From: Litoribacter ruber
GTDB taxonomy: Bacteria > Bacteroidota > Bacteroidia > Cytophagales > Cyclobacteriaceae
Assembly (NCBI RefSeq): GCF_018500185.1
Contig: NZ_JAHBGI010000001.1
Location: 310,001-374,000, forward strand
Direction: 5' to 3'
DNA length: 64,000 nt
Shown here: piece by piece, positions 34,195-43,013 of the stretch
How the letters are laid out: each line of letters begins with the position of its first letter
How positions within the stretch are numbered: position 1 is the first letter of the stretch
Notes under the pieces: model-generated
Database searches by the model: none
What the model saw: only the letters and a program-made list of their open reading frames with translations
What the model was told of the DNA's origin: nothing
Program-made: the position numbers and the translations under genes

Positions 34195-34899
34195 TTACAG
34201 GATTGATTGGATCTCACTCAGGCATTTGATGGAATAGGTCGGGCGGATGTCACCTTTATCCGTCTCAGCTTCATTGGGGTTGAAATAGATCTGGTCCATA
34301 TTGACCTGTTGGGCGCCGCGGATGTCTGATTCCAGATTGTCGCCAATCATGATGCAGGTTTCAGCAGTGCAATTAACCTGGGCAAGTGCATATTCAAAAA
34401 TACGCCGGTCTGGCTTGCGATGGCCGGTTGTTTCGGATGTCACCACCAGGTCAAAATAATTTTGAAGCCCCGATGAGTTGATTTTTAGCCCTTGGCTTTC
34501 ATTGAAGCCATTGGTGATGATATGCAGCTGATATTTCTTTTTCAGGTAATCGAGCACCTCAAGGCTGAAGGGGAAAAGGTTGGTCTTGCAGGAAGTCCTG
34601 TTCATAAAGTCCTCCTCCATTTCCTCCGGTATCCGTTGGGTGTCTGCCCCAAGATGTTCAAAAATCCTTTGAAACCTGATTTTCCTCAACCCGGCTTTAT
34701 CAATCTTGCCTTTATTATAGAGTCCCCAAAGCCCATAATTGATTTCTATGAAGGCCTTGTAAAAGAGTTCATGAGTTTGCACCCCCAGATTATATAAGGT
34801 GTAAAGCTGAAAGATTTCTTGAAGGGATTCCCTCACATTGGTGTCATAATCCCAAAGGGTGTGGTCAAGGTCGAAAAAGATATGGTGATAGGTTTTCAA
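34195..34899 (-). CDS. YjjG-family HAD nucleotidase
   Basis: 234 residues, HAD superfamily. Motif I is FFDLDHTLWD (nucleophile Asp near residue 10), motif II VVTSETTGHRKPD (Thr/Ser and Lys), and motif IV MIGDNLESDIRGA. The cap insert is the helical type seen in YjjG, which dephosphorylates non-canonical pyrimidine nucleotides in the cytoplasm. Normal length. It starts 5 bases after the ArsR-type gene, so the two form an operon; a regulatory link is possible but not shown. Confidence 0.85.
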   Translation of the reverse strand: MKTYHHIFFDLDHTLWDYDTNVRESLQEIFQLYTLYNLGVQTHELFYKAFIEINYGLWGLYNKGKIDKAGLRKIRFQRIFEHLGADTQRIPEEMEEDFMNRTSCKTNLFPFSLEVLDYLKKKYQLHIITNGFNESQGLKINSSGLQNYFDLVVTSETTGHRKPDRRIFEYALAQVNCTAETCIMIGDNLESDIRGAQQVNMDQIYFNPNEAETDKGDIRPTYSIKCLSEIQSIL

Positions 34900-34904
34900 A
34901 TTGG

Positions 34905-35288
34905 TTATTTTCTATAAGGGTTGTTTTCGATTTTATTTCTGGCCAACTCCCGGTTTGACTGCAGGATTTCAAAAATCTCCTGGTCTCGCTTGAGGTTGAT
35001 ATCCTTTTGGATAAACTTAAAAATCTGATTAATGATTTCAATAGCCTCATCTAATATGTAATAAAAAGTCCACTGGTCCACTCTGCGGCTTCCCACTAGA
35101 CCGGAATTCTTCAGGTAGGTGATATGGCGGCTGGTTTTGGTTTGGGTGAAATCCAGGATGTGCTCCAGATCGGAGATCGAAAGTTCCTTGTTTTGGATCA
35201 ACAGGTGGATAATGCGTACCCTGGGCTCCTCCGAAAGGGCCTTGAAAACCCGCATTCCGTAACTTAAGCTTATGTTTTTGAGTCGCAT
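34905..35288 (-). CDS. ArsR-type winged-helix transcriptional regulator
   Basis: 127 residues. Typical ArsR/SmtB layout: FKALSEEPRVRIIHLLI, helix-turn-helix SISDLEHILDFTQTKTSRH, then ITYLKNSGLVGSRRVDQWTFYYI (wing). The usual metal-binding cysteines of the family (ELCVCDL) are absent, so it may respond to something other than thiophilic metals. The C-terminal 40 residues are helical and charged. First gene of an operon with the YjjG-type nucleotidase. Confidence 0.85.
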   Translation of the reverse strand: MRLKNISLSYGMRVFKALSEEPRVRIIHLLIQNKELSISDLEHILDFTQTKTSRHITYLKNSGLVGSRRVDQWTFYYILDEAIEIINQIFKFIQKDINLKRDQEIFEILQSNRELARNKIENNPYRK

Positions 35289-35419
35289 TTAATCAAATTT
35301 AACTAATAAATATGGCCTGAAATTAAGCAAATCCCCCGAAAATCTATTAATATAGCATACGAAATCAATAAGGCATCCGAAACCATTTAAAACAGTAAAA
35401 GGTTGACTTATAAAACCCC

Positions 35420-36079
35420 TTGATTTTGAAAATCAATTTACCACATATAGCATTTTTCCTGTTTTTCTTCGGTGCAACTTTTCTGTGCGCAGAAGTGCAG
35501 GCTCAGGATGAGCAGGAGAGAAGGATTCTCCAACTTTCCGGGATTATCCTCAATGCTGATAGTACAGACGCTATTCCGGGAGTAAACGTGTACGTTCCCA
35601 AAAAGGGTAGAGGTACCAGCAGTAATAATTTTGGATATTTCTCTATGCCTGTAGCAGAGGGGGATAGTGTGGTTTTCACCTTTATAGGTCTCAAAAAGCA
35701 GTCCTTTGTAATTCCCAAGGACCATAAGGATGACAAGATCAGCCTTATCGTCACCATGGATACCGACGAAATCCTTTTAGGTGAAATAGAGGTAATGCCC
35801 TATCCGACTGAAGATGAATTTAAAAGGGCCGTGTTGGCCTTGAATATCGAGGAGGATATGCCGCTAAACCGGGGCAATTTGAGTCCGCAGTTGCTTTTGC
35901 GTTGGGCTGAGGAAATGCCGGCTTCAGGTGATGAGAACTTCAGGGGATTCAGCCGTCAGCAGGTTATGCAGACCCAAGACAGATACGGACCTAGACCGCT
36001 GCCATTGCTCAACCCATTTGCCTGGCGTGACTTCATCAGAAGCATCAAGCGTGGTGATCTCAAAAGCAGGGACGATTAA
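35420..36079 (+). CDS. Exported CarboxypepD_reg-like domain protein
   Basis: 219 residues with a TTG start (35420; a second TTG at 35426 is equally possible). There is no ATG before the signal peptide, which ends near CAEVQAQ. Residues about 38-120 form a carboxypeptidase-regulatory-like beta-sandwich (LSGIILNADSTDAIPGVNVY, GTSSNNFGYFSMPVAEGD, VVFTFIGLKKQ), the same module that opens many TonB-dependent receptors. The rest is helical with FRGFSRQQ and ends basic. Not long enough for a barrel, so probably a periplasmic or surface accessory protein. Specific function unknown. Confidence 0.7.
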   Translation: MILKINLPHIAFFLFFFGATFLCAEVQAQDEQERRILQLSGIILNADSTDAIPGVNVYVPKKGRGTSSNNFGYFSMPVAEGDSVVFTFIGLKKQSFVIPKDHKDDKISLIVTMDTDEILLGEIEVMPYPTEDEFKRAVLALNIEEDMPLNRGNLSPQLLLRWAEEMPASGDENFRGFSRQQVMQTQDRYGPRPLPLLNPFAWRDFIRSIKRGDLKSRDD

Positions 36080-36080
36080 T

Positions 36081-36995
36081 TTACCGATCCTTTAGGTCGG
36101 TTCCAAACCGCTGATTGAACCCTTTTATGCCCTGCAGCCCCCCGGTGTGTAGACATAGAATGGTCTTATTTTCCAAGCCTTCGCATTGATCCAAAACCCC
36201 ATAAAGCATCTTGCCGGTATAAATGGGGTCCAGCGGGATTCCAAAACTCCGATAGAAATATTCGATAAACTCCAAAAGAACTTTGTTGTGCTTGGCGTAC
36301 CCTCCAAAATGGTAATCCGTGAAAATTGTGTATTCACATGAATGGTTGATCACCTGAGCATTAAGAAGATTTCTGAACTCTTCCCCCATGAAATCCCCTT
36401 TCAGTGCGGAAAATCCCCAGACCTGCTGATGCTTTTTCGCGGCTTTAACCAGTCCTGCCAGCGTTCCGCCAGTTCCTATGCTTGTTGCGATGATGTCGGC
36501 ACGCAGGTCTTCTTCAGTCAAGATTTCCGAGGTTCCTTGAATTGCCAAATCATTGGTGCCACCTTCTGGAATATGGAAAAAATCACCAAATCTCTCTTTC
36601 AGACTCTCTAGAAAAATAGGGTCAGCTTTCATCCTATAACTTTCCCTGCTTATGAAGTACAGCTCCATCCCGTTTTCTAGGGCTCTCTCAAGGGTTGGAT
36701 TCAGCTTTTTGGGTTTTTCACCCCGGATAATCCCGATAGATTTTATTTCCGAAAGCTTAGCTGCCACAGCCGTAGCCTGGATATGGTTGCTGAAAGCTCC
36801 CCCAAAGGTCAGGACTGTGTGATGGTTTTCGCTTTTTGCTTTTTCCAGGTTGTATTTGAGCTTGTAAAATTTATTGCCTGAAATAAAGGGATGAACCAAA
36901 TCCAGCCGCTTGAGCAAAAGCTTGATGTTTTGTCTTTCCAGAGAAGGCAAATTGACGAGTTGGGTCGGTATCGCGTTTGGATCGAAAAGGGGCAT
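36081..36995 (-). CDS. D-cysteine desulfhydrase/ACC deaminase-type PLP enzyme
   Basis: 304 residues, fold type II PLP enzyme. The Schiff-base lysine is in SGNKFYKLKYNL (about residue 43), with TFGGAFSNHIQATA as the phosphate/substrate loop and GTGGTLAGL as the glycine-rich PLP phosphate cup. The family includes 1-aminocyclopropane-1-carboxylate deaminases and D-cysteine desulfhydrases; sequence alone does not choose, and in this phylum most are annotated only to family level. Its stop lies 1 base past the convergent stop of the preceding gene. It is divergent from the pseudouridine synthase gene. Confidence 0.8.
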   Translation of the reverse strand: MPLFDPNAIPTQLVNLPSLERQNIKLLLKRLDLVHPFISGNKFYKLKYNLEKAKSENHHTVLTFGGAFSNHIQATAVAAKLSEIKSIGIIRGEKPKKLNPTLERALENGMELYFISRESYRMKADPIFLESLKERFGDFFHIPEGGTNDLAIQGTSEILTEEDLRADIIATSIGTGGTLAGLVKAAKKHQQVWGFSALKGDFMGEEFRNLLNAQVINHSCEYTIFTDYHFGGYAKHNKVLLEFIEYFYRSFGIPLDPIYTGKMLYGVLDQCEGLENKTILCLHTGGLQGIKGFNQRFGTDLKDR

Positions 36996-37054
36996 GTTTT
37001 CAGATAATTCCCAAAAATACCAATTTCTTGTCTGACACCTTGTATTTTTGCATC

Positions 37055-38098
37055 ATGAAAGAAGATTTAGAGGACGAAGAAAATTTCGATGATGGTGATG
37101 AAAACCTTTATGAGCATTATAGCATCAAGGTAGACAAGGGCCAGGCGATGGTGCGCATAGATAAGTTTGTGACCGACAAAATTGCCAACTCAACTCGGAA
37201 TAAAGTTCAGATCGGTATTGACCAGGGAAATGTCTTGGTGAATGACCAAAAGGTGAAGTCGAATTATAAGATTAAGCCTGGGGACCTCATCACGGTGATG
37301 TTTGACAAGCCAAAGATGGATAGCGAAGTGATCCCGGAGGAGATTCCTTTGGATATCATTTATGAAGATGACTATTTGATGGTGGTCAATAAGCCCGCCG
37401 GGATGGTGGTTCATCCTGCCCATGGTAACTGGACAGGAACCTTGGTAAACGGCTTGGTGTATTATTTCAATCAGTTGCCTACTATGCCGGGCAATTCAGG
37501 ACGACCGGGATTGGTGCATAGAATTGATAAAGATACCAGTGGGTTGTTGGTGATTGCCAAAGCCGAGGAGACGATGACGCATCTGGCTCATCAGTTTTTC
37601 CACCATACCATCGAGCGTACTTACATGGCACTGGTTTGGGGAGAACCTGCGGAAGAGCAAGGAACCATTGATGCGCATGTGGGCAGAAGTGCCAAGGACA
37701 GGAAGGTCATGCAGGCTTTTCCCGACGGCAGTCAGGGCAAAAATGCCATTACACATTATAAGGTGTTGAAAAAATTAAGGTATGTTTCGCTGGTGCAATG
37801 TAACCTTGAGACAGGCCGTACCCATCAGATCAGGGCGCACATGAAGCATTTGGGACATCCATTATTTAATGACGCAATGTATGGAGGGGATAAAATCCGT
37901 AAGGGAACACAGTTTTCAAAGTACAAAGCTTTTATCAAAAACTGTTTTGAGATTCTGCCTCGGCAAGCCCTGCATGCCGCTTCATTAGGATTTATCCATC
38001 CGGTGACCAATGAAAAGCTTCATTTCGAAAGCCCGCTTCCTGAGGATTTCACTTTGGCACTTGAGAAATGGGAAAACTATGTACAGACAGATGTTTAA
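37055..38098 (+). CDS. RluA-family 23S rRNA pseudouridine synthase, RluD-like
   Basis: 347 residues from ATG 37055; an upstream in-frame ATG at 36977 would overlap the divergent gene and add residues not found in the family. It has an acidic N-terminal extension, then an S4 RNA-binding domain (VRIDKFVTDKI...NKVQIGIDQGNVLVN), then the catalytic domain with the Asp in GLVHRIDKDTSGLLV, plus GRTHQIRAHMKHLGHPLFND and the family's YGG. RluD-type enzymes modify helix 69 uridines of 23S rRNA. The gene closes a compact region and is followed by about 490 bases without a protein gene. Confidence 0.9.
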   Translation: MKEDLEDEENFDDGDENLYEHYSIKVDKGQAMVRIDKFVTDKIANSTRNKVQIGIDQGNVLVNDQKVKSNYKIKPGDLITVMFDKPKMDSEVIPEEIPLDIIYEDDYLMVVNKPAGMVVHPAHGNWTGTLVNGLVYYFNQLPTMPGNSGRPGLVHRIDKDTSGLLVIAKAEETMTHLAHQFFHHTIERTYMALVWGEPAEEQGTIDAHVGRSAKDRKVMQAFPDGSQGKNAITHYKVLKKLRYVSLVQCNLETGRTHQIRAHMKHLGHPLFNDAMYGGDKIRKGTQFSKYKAFIKNCFEILPRQALHAASLGFIHPVTNEKLHFESPLPEDFTLALEKWENYVQTDV

Positions 38099-38369
38099 TT
38101 GCTGAATTTGTATAAATTCCCTGCCTGGGCTGAGGAATTATTAATTACATCGCAATCATTTTCCCGATTTGTCAATTGAGGAACTGGTATATGGTTGATG
38201 AGTTTTCAAAAATAAGCTCAAATAAATATTTGATTTTGCCAATATGGTAACCGAAAACGATTCAAAATAAATAATCTGTAAATATTGATCCAAATGTTTG
38301 AGGAATTTTAAATTTCCAAAGACCTGCCGTATATTTGTAAAACCAATTGGTACTCAATGTACGGATTGA
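38099..38369. other. Region upstream of the cloverleaf-like RNA
   Basis: No ORF. It contains a TAnnTTTG-like box TATATTTG (38330-38337) that could be the -7 element of a transcript starting near 38344, and a small hairpin TCAAT/ATTGA at about 38354-38369. No good -33 TTG is found at the usual spacing. Confidence 0.4.
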
Positions 38370-38436
38370 TGTAAGGTATTGTCCAATACGGAGAGCCGGC
38401 CAATAGGCTCAGGAAGGTTCGAATCCTTCTCTTACA
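38370..38436 (+). ncRNA. Cloverleaf-like small RNA candidate (not a canonical tRNA)
   Basis: A 6-bp closing stem TGTAAG/CTTACA encloses three hairpins. The first is GTATT-GTCC-AATAC (38376-38389). The second is GAGCC with an 8-base loop and GGCTC (38393-38410). The third is a textbook T-arm, GAAGG-TTCGAAT-CCTTC (38413-38429). The D-arm has no GG loop, the middle loop has 8 rather than 7 bases, the variable region is 2 bases, and there is no CCA, so it fails as a tRNA. A perfect intrinsic terminator lies 35 bases downstream, and the nearest upstream gene ends 270 bases before, so an independent transcript is plausible. It could be a decayed tRNA or an unrelated structured RNA. Confidence 0.4.
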
Positions 38437-38470
38437 ACAGGTTATTTTGGGTTTATTGTTAATTGACTAA

Positions 38471-38495
38471 AGCTATGGAGTAATATTCCATAGCT
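38471..38495 (+). terminator. Intrinsic terminator after the cloverleaf-like RNA
   Basis: AGCTATGGA and TCCATAGCT form a 9-bp perfect stem with a 7-base loop, followed by seven T. Confidence 0.85.
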
Positions 38496-38591
38496 TTTTT
38501 TATATTTCATTAGTTAAAGTTTTACAATTTTTTCCTAGAAAAATATCTTTATAGCCATATATAGGTTATTTTGCTGTTTGATTGCTTAGGT

Positions 38592-41500
38592 ATGACCGAA
38601 AAAACACCCCAAAAGTTACAATTGAGCGATGGGCAACGGAAATTCCTCCGTTACTTTCTGATTTTTATTGGGACTATTCTTTTTCTACAGGTTACGGTAT
38701 ATTTCACATCTGACTTTCTTCTTCGCCGCTATATCAAAGAGCAGGTGGAAATTGCCTCGGATGGAAAGTACACCATTGATTTCAAAAGGTTTTATCTGTC
38801 CCTTTTGGAACGGGGATTTTATGTGGAGGGATTCACGTTGGTGCCTTCCGACGAAACGCTGGAAGAAGAAAAGCACCTCGCTTTTCACCGAATCGAAATA
38901 CCTGAATTTTCCATCAAGGGGATTAATTACCGCTTTGGTGATAAGATTTTGGTTCTGGGAACCATTAGACTTACCGAGCCGATGATCCAGTCCCGTCTTC
39001 AGGAAATGGAAGAGGAGGAAAGAGGCGAAAGCCCGCTGCGGATGTTGGAACAGGAAATCCGGAAATCGGTAGGGGGTAACTTGGAGGATATTATTATCAG
39101 GGATCTGTACGTGGACAATGCGGACCTGCTGTTGGAGAATTTCATTAGCCAGCAGTCCATAAAAGCTGAAAAAACCCATTTCCACGTTGCCAACATCCAG
39201 ATTTTGAAGGAAAGGGAGATTGCCACGCCTTTCAATGCCGAAGGGTTTGATTTCCAGATGGACAATTTCGAGCTGCTTTTGGCGGATAGTATTCACACCA
39301 TTAAGGCTAACCATGTTGATGTTTCCTCGCTGGAGTCTTATATCAAAGGACAGCAGGTGCGTTTAGTCCCAGATGTGACCAGCCCTTCTGAAATCTATTA
39401 TCAGGTGGAGCTCGATTTTTTGGAATTGACGGATGCGGATATCAACAAGGTGTTTTACACCTCCGAGGTTGAAGTGGGCAGGTTGGCGCTCAATTATCCC
39501 AAGTTTTCCATTTTCTCAGATGTGGTCACCGATGATGCAGAAGGGGCCATTGAATATGATCTTTATCCCCTGATTCAGGACATCCTGGCCTCCATCAGTG
39601 TGGAAAATATGGATATTTATAAAGGAAGCTATCTTCAAAGGAGCATCAGGGATACCAATCGCAACAGAGTGGAGGCGGGGTCTATAGATTTCAAGATGGT
39701 GGATGTGTACATTGGTCCAGATGAGGAAAAGAAACGGAATCAGTTTTTTCACGCCAGAGATGCTGCCCTTGATATCTCGGATGTAAAGATTGCCTTGGCA
39801 GATGGCGTCCATTGGGTAACCGGTCAAAAAGTGCTTCTTTCTTCCTTTGATGATGCGATAGAGATCACGGGCGTGAAAGTATTTCCCATTGACGATGAAG
39901 GAGAGACCCCCGACATAACCCTGTTTGAAATAGATGTCCCCTCCCTTTCACTTTCCGATGCCAATCTGAAGAAAATCTATAATGAGAATATTGTGGATAT
40001 CAAGGAAATGATCATCAATGAGCCTTCCGTACTTCTCAAAGACGTGCGGGCCGGCGATGGGGACCAAAACTTGGCACAAACATCCCTTCAGGAATTAACC
40101 CGTGAATTCCTTCGGGCAATCTATGTGGAGAGGCTGGAAATGCGCAAAGGTAACCTTGTGCTTGATAATAGACTTCGACTGAGGCAAGATAGTTTGGCCT
40201 TTGGTGAAATTAACTTTGTGCTGGAAAATTTCCGATTGGACGAAGATGTGGACAGTCAGTCGTCTAGGATTTTCTTCGCCGAGGATTTGCAGTTGGAGAT
40301 TCAGGATTATGCTTTGAAGCTTTCCGATAACCTGCACATGTTCACTTCGGATCGACTTTATCTGGATACCAAAGAGAATTTCCTTCAAATCAACGGTTTT
40401 AAATTTCGCCCGGCAGATCCCAATAATATTCAGGAAAACCTCAACCGATATGAGATCAACTCGGTGCTGGATATTGAAATCCCTGAGTTTTCTGCAAGAG
40501 GAATTGATATCCCTTCAGCATATTTTAGAGGCGAACTGCTTGTCAATCAAATTGAAGTTCCATCGCCAGTGATTAAGCTCACACAATATAGAAAAGGTGA
40601 AGGGAGGGAGGACCGTGAAGAAACCGATATTGATAAGTCCGATATATATGATTTGCTCACCACTTATTTCTCAGTGATAAAGGTGGACTCACTTAACCTG
40701 ATAGCGGGGACTTGGGAATATGAAAACCTGGGTCAGGACCGAATCCGGACTTTTGCAGAAGACAATGTATCCATCCGGGTTAAGAATTTTTACCTGGACC
40801 AATATTCAGGGGAAAGGGAGTTGCAATCCTTTTTTGCTGAAGAGCTGGATATCAGCTTGGACAATTATGTCTTTAATCTGGCGGAAGGACAATACAGCAT
40901 AATCGCCGACAAAATCAGCTTTAATTCTGCCCGAGAGGAGATATTGACAACCAATGTGAGGCTCCGCCCGCGCAGGAATATCCCAGCCAAAGTATCCATC
41001 AGTGCCGATATTCCAGAAATGAGCTTTGGAGGGGTGGATTTGGAGACCTTTGTATTTGACAATGAGTTATCGCTTCAAAAAGTGAAGCTGACCGATACGG
41101 ACGTGCGTTTATTTATCAACCGGGATGAAGAAAGGGAGGACAGAAGAAATGGACGGGGCAGAAGGGGGCGCGACCGGAATCTCCCAAGAACCATTGATGT
41201 GGTGCAGATTGACACCATAGAGGCTGAAAATGCCCACATCAATGTAGCTTACCGTATTGACGGAGTGAGCAGGGAGCTGATCGATACGGGGATAAACCTC
41301 AAGTTTTTCAATTTCCTATTGGACAGCACCAAGCTGACCCACGGGGAAATTGCTGAATTCTTTGGAAACATGGAGGCCAGCATCGATGATTTTTCACTGG
41401 TACTTCAAGATAGTATACATTCGATAAATTTCGCCAAAGTAGACCTCAACACCCAAGATGAGGAGATTGTATTTACCGACCTTGCTTTGACACCCATTAA

Positions 41501-42947
41501 CACTGTGGGCCAACCGGGTCGGCCTGTGATTTCTGCAGCCGTTCCGAGAGTGGTGATGAAGACCGAATCCCTGAATGAACTCCAGCAAACTGGGGAGTTT
41601 ATCATTTCGAGCCTGAAATTAGATGATCCAGTCATAGCTCTTTATTTGGACAACGGAGAGAAAACAGTTAAGAAGGTGGAGAAGACTGAGGAGGCCCTTC
41701 AGCAGATTCTGACAAACCTCTATATTGGCAGGTTTGAAATAGGGGGAGGGAAAATCCAGCTTTTGGAAAAAGGTACCGCCCAAGACATACAGACTTTCTC
41801 CAACTTGGGTTTGGTGCTCAGCGACCTGAACTTTGACCTCACCCGAATGGGTGAGCTTGATACCAAGTTTTTCCTGAATTCAGACTATGAGGTAGTGATT
41901 CCAAATTACGAATTGGAGCTGAAAGATAGCCTGAATGTAGTCAGGGTGGGGCTGGCAAAGCTTAACGGAGATCAACTTATCTTAGATGATGTGCGCATGT
42001 TCCCAAAAGTAGGGAAATACGAATACATTAGGAAAGTAGGCCACCAAACCGATGTTGCGACAGTACACATTCCGCAGGTGGTTTTTGATGGGCTGGATTT
42101 GAACAAGTTTGTGGAGGATAAGAAATTTGTAGCCAGAAGGCTTGAACTCCACGACCTTTCGGCAGAGGTATTCAGGGATAAACGCTTTGAGATCAAGGAA
42201 GGTAATTATCGCCCAATGCCGCAAAAGCTGATGATGAATGCTGGTATTGATGTGACCGTAGATTCACTGATTATGTCAAAGGCAAACATCCGCTATCATG
42301 AGTTTCCTTCCAAAGGTATGGTGCCTGGCAATATACAGTTCAATGATATGGATATATCCATTGCGCCTTTTCAGCTGACCGAGAACCCGGATAATTATGA
42401 ATTTCAGTCCAGCGAGCTGTTTGGCAAAGGGTTTATGAATGAGGTGGCACCCATGGAGATTTCGGGCACCATGTACTTTTTTGGTGATTTCCCGATGAAA
42501 GTGAGGGCTCAGACAGGTGAATTTGAGTTGGCACTCATCAATCCGATTTTGGAAACCAATGCTTTTGCGACAGCAAGAAGAGGAACTATTGAAGAGGCTC
42601 ATTGGGAATTTATAGCCGACGATAACAGCGCAAGGGGGGAAATGACTGTGCAATACAGAAAGCTTAACCTGCGCTTACTCGACGAGCGTACCCTAGAGCA
42701 GGGCACGGGAAGAAAGCGGATTCTTTCTTGGGTGATCAATGCCATAGCCGTGAGAAGCAACAACCCCCGAAGGCTTTTCAATAACCTGGTGACCTCAACC
42801 ATCTATGAGCCAAGGGACGACAGCAGGTTTATCTTTAATTACTGGTGGAGGGCCACGCTTTCTGGCCTAAAAGGATCGGTAGGATTGGGGCAACCCAGGA
42901 TTCCCAAAGAAGAGGAGATGGAAATAGTCTTTCCAGAGGAGCCCTAA
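38592..42947 (+). CDS. Very large AsmA/TamB-like inner-membrane-anchored repeat protein
   Basis: 1451 residues from ATG 38592 (a TTG at 38571 is in frame but less likely). One N-terminal membrane helix (about 22-45: FLIFIGTILFLQVTVYFTSD) is followed by a long beta-rich body. The body shows about seven repeats, each beginning with a phrase of the form VDxLxLxxGxxxYxN near residues 166, 330, 508, 695, 869, 1041 and 1220, and often containing DYxLxLxDxxH and I-x-IPE-F-x-x-x-D. A basic/acidic low-complexity stretch REDRRNGRGRRGRDRN sits near 850. This is the architecture of AsmA-like proteins that span the periplasm and carry lipids to the outer membrane; the assignment is by layout, not by close identity. 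Monocistronic; pheS follows after 66 bases. Confidence 0.6.
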   Translation: MTEKTPQKLQLSDGQRKFLRYFLIFIGTILFLQVTVYFTSDFLLRRYIKEQVEIASDGKYTIDFKRFYLSLLERGFYVEGFTLVPSDETLEEEKHLAFHRIEIPEFSIKGINYRFGDKILVLGTIRLTEPMIQSRLQEMEEEERGESPLRMLEQEIRKSVGGNLEDIIIRDLYVDNADLLLENFISQQSIKAEKTHFHVANIQILKEREIATPFNAEGFDFQMDNFELLLADSIHTIKANHVDVSSLESYIKGQQVRLVPDVTSPSEIYYQVELDFLELTDADINKVFYTSEVEVGRLALNYPKFSIFSDVVTDDAEGAIEYDLYPLIQDILASISVENMDIYKGSYLQRSIRDTNRNRVEAGSIDFKMVDVYIGPDEEKKRNQFFHARDAALDISDVKIALADGVHWVTGQKVLLSSFDDAIEITGVKVFPIDDEGETPDITLFEIDVPSLSLSDANLKKIYNENIVDIKEMIINEPSVLLKDVRAGDGDQNLAQTSLQELTREFLRAIYVERLEMRKGNLVLDNRLRLRQDSLAFGEINFVLENFRLDEDVDSQSSRIFFAEDLQLEIQDYALKLSDNLHMFTSDRLYLDTKENFLQINGFKFRPADPNNIQENLNRYEINSVLDIEIPEFSARGIDIPSAYFRGELLVNQIEVPSPVIKLTQYRKGEGREDREETDIDKSDIYDLLTTYFSVIKVDSLNLIAGTWEYENLGQDRIRTFAEDNVSIRVKNFYLDQYSGERELQSFFAEELDISLDNYVFNLAEGQYSIIADKISFNSAREEILTTNVRLRPRRNIPAKVSISADIPEMSFGGVDLETFVFDNELSLQKVKLTDTDVRLFINRDEEREDRRNGRGRRGRDRNLPRTIDVVQIDTIEAENAHINVAYRIDGVSRELIDTGINLKFFNFLLDSTKLTHGEIAEFFGNMEASIDDFSLVLQDSIHSINFAKVDLNTQDEEIVFTDLALTPINTVGQPGRPVISAAVPRVVMKTESLNELQQTGEFIISSLKLDDPVIALYLDNGEKTVKKVEKTEEALQQILTNLYIGRFEIGGGKIQLLEKGTAQDIQTFSNLGLVLSDLNFDLTRMGELDTKFFLNSDYEVVIPNYELELKDSLNVVRVGLAKLNGDQLILDDVRMFPKVGKYEYIRKVGHQTDVATVHIPQVVFDGLDLNKFVEDKKFVARRLELHDLSAEVFRDKRFEIKEGNYRPMPQKLMMNAGIDVTVDSLIMSKANIRYHEFPSKGMVPGNIQFNDMDISIAPFQLTENPDNYEFQSSELFGKGFMNEVAPMEISGTMYFFGDFPMKVRAQTGEFELALINPILETNAFATARRGTIEEAHWEFIADDNSARGEMTVQYRKLNLRLLDERTLEQGTGRKRILSWVINAIAVRSNNPRRLFNNLVTSTIYEPRDDSRFIFNYWWRATLSGLKGSVGLGQPRIPKEEEMEIVFPEEP

Positions 42948-42982
42948 ATGCCGCTTTGCTGTGAATAGTGTCGAGAAAGTTT

Positions 42983-42990
42983 TAGATTTG
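42983..42990 (+). promoter_or_regulatory. Possible -7 box of pheS
   Basis: TAGATTTG fits TAnnTTTG and implies a leader of about 17 bases. A TTTG at 42955-42958 is 24 bases upstream, slightly wider than usual. Confidence 0.4.
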
Positions 42991-43013
42991 TAATCTCAAA
43001 TTAAGAGTTTTCC

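Noticed and set aside
37043-37050. TATTTTTG as promoter of the RluD-like gene
   Set aside because: It would put the transcript start on the ATG itself, and the nearest TTG is only 12 bases away.
38370-38436. A normal tRNA gene
   Set aside because: It has a T-arm and a closing stem, but no valid D-arm, an 8-base middle loop and a 2-base variable region, so no anticodon can be assigned. Kept only as a structured RNA candidate.
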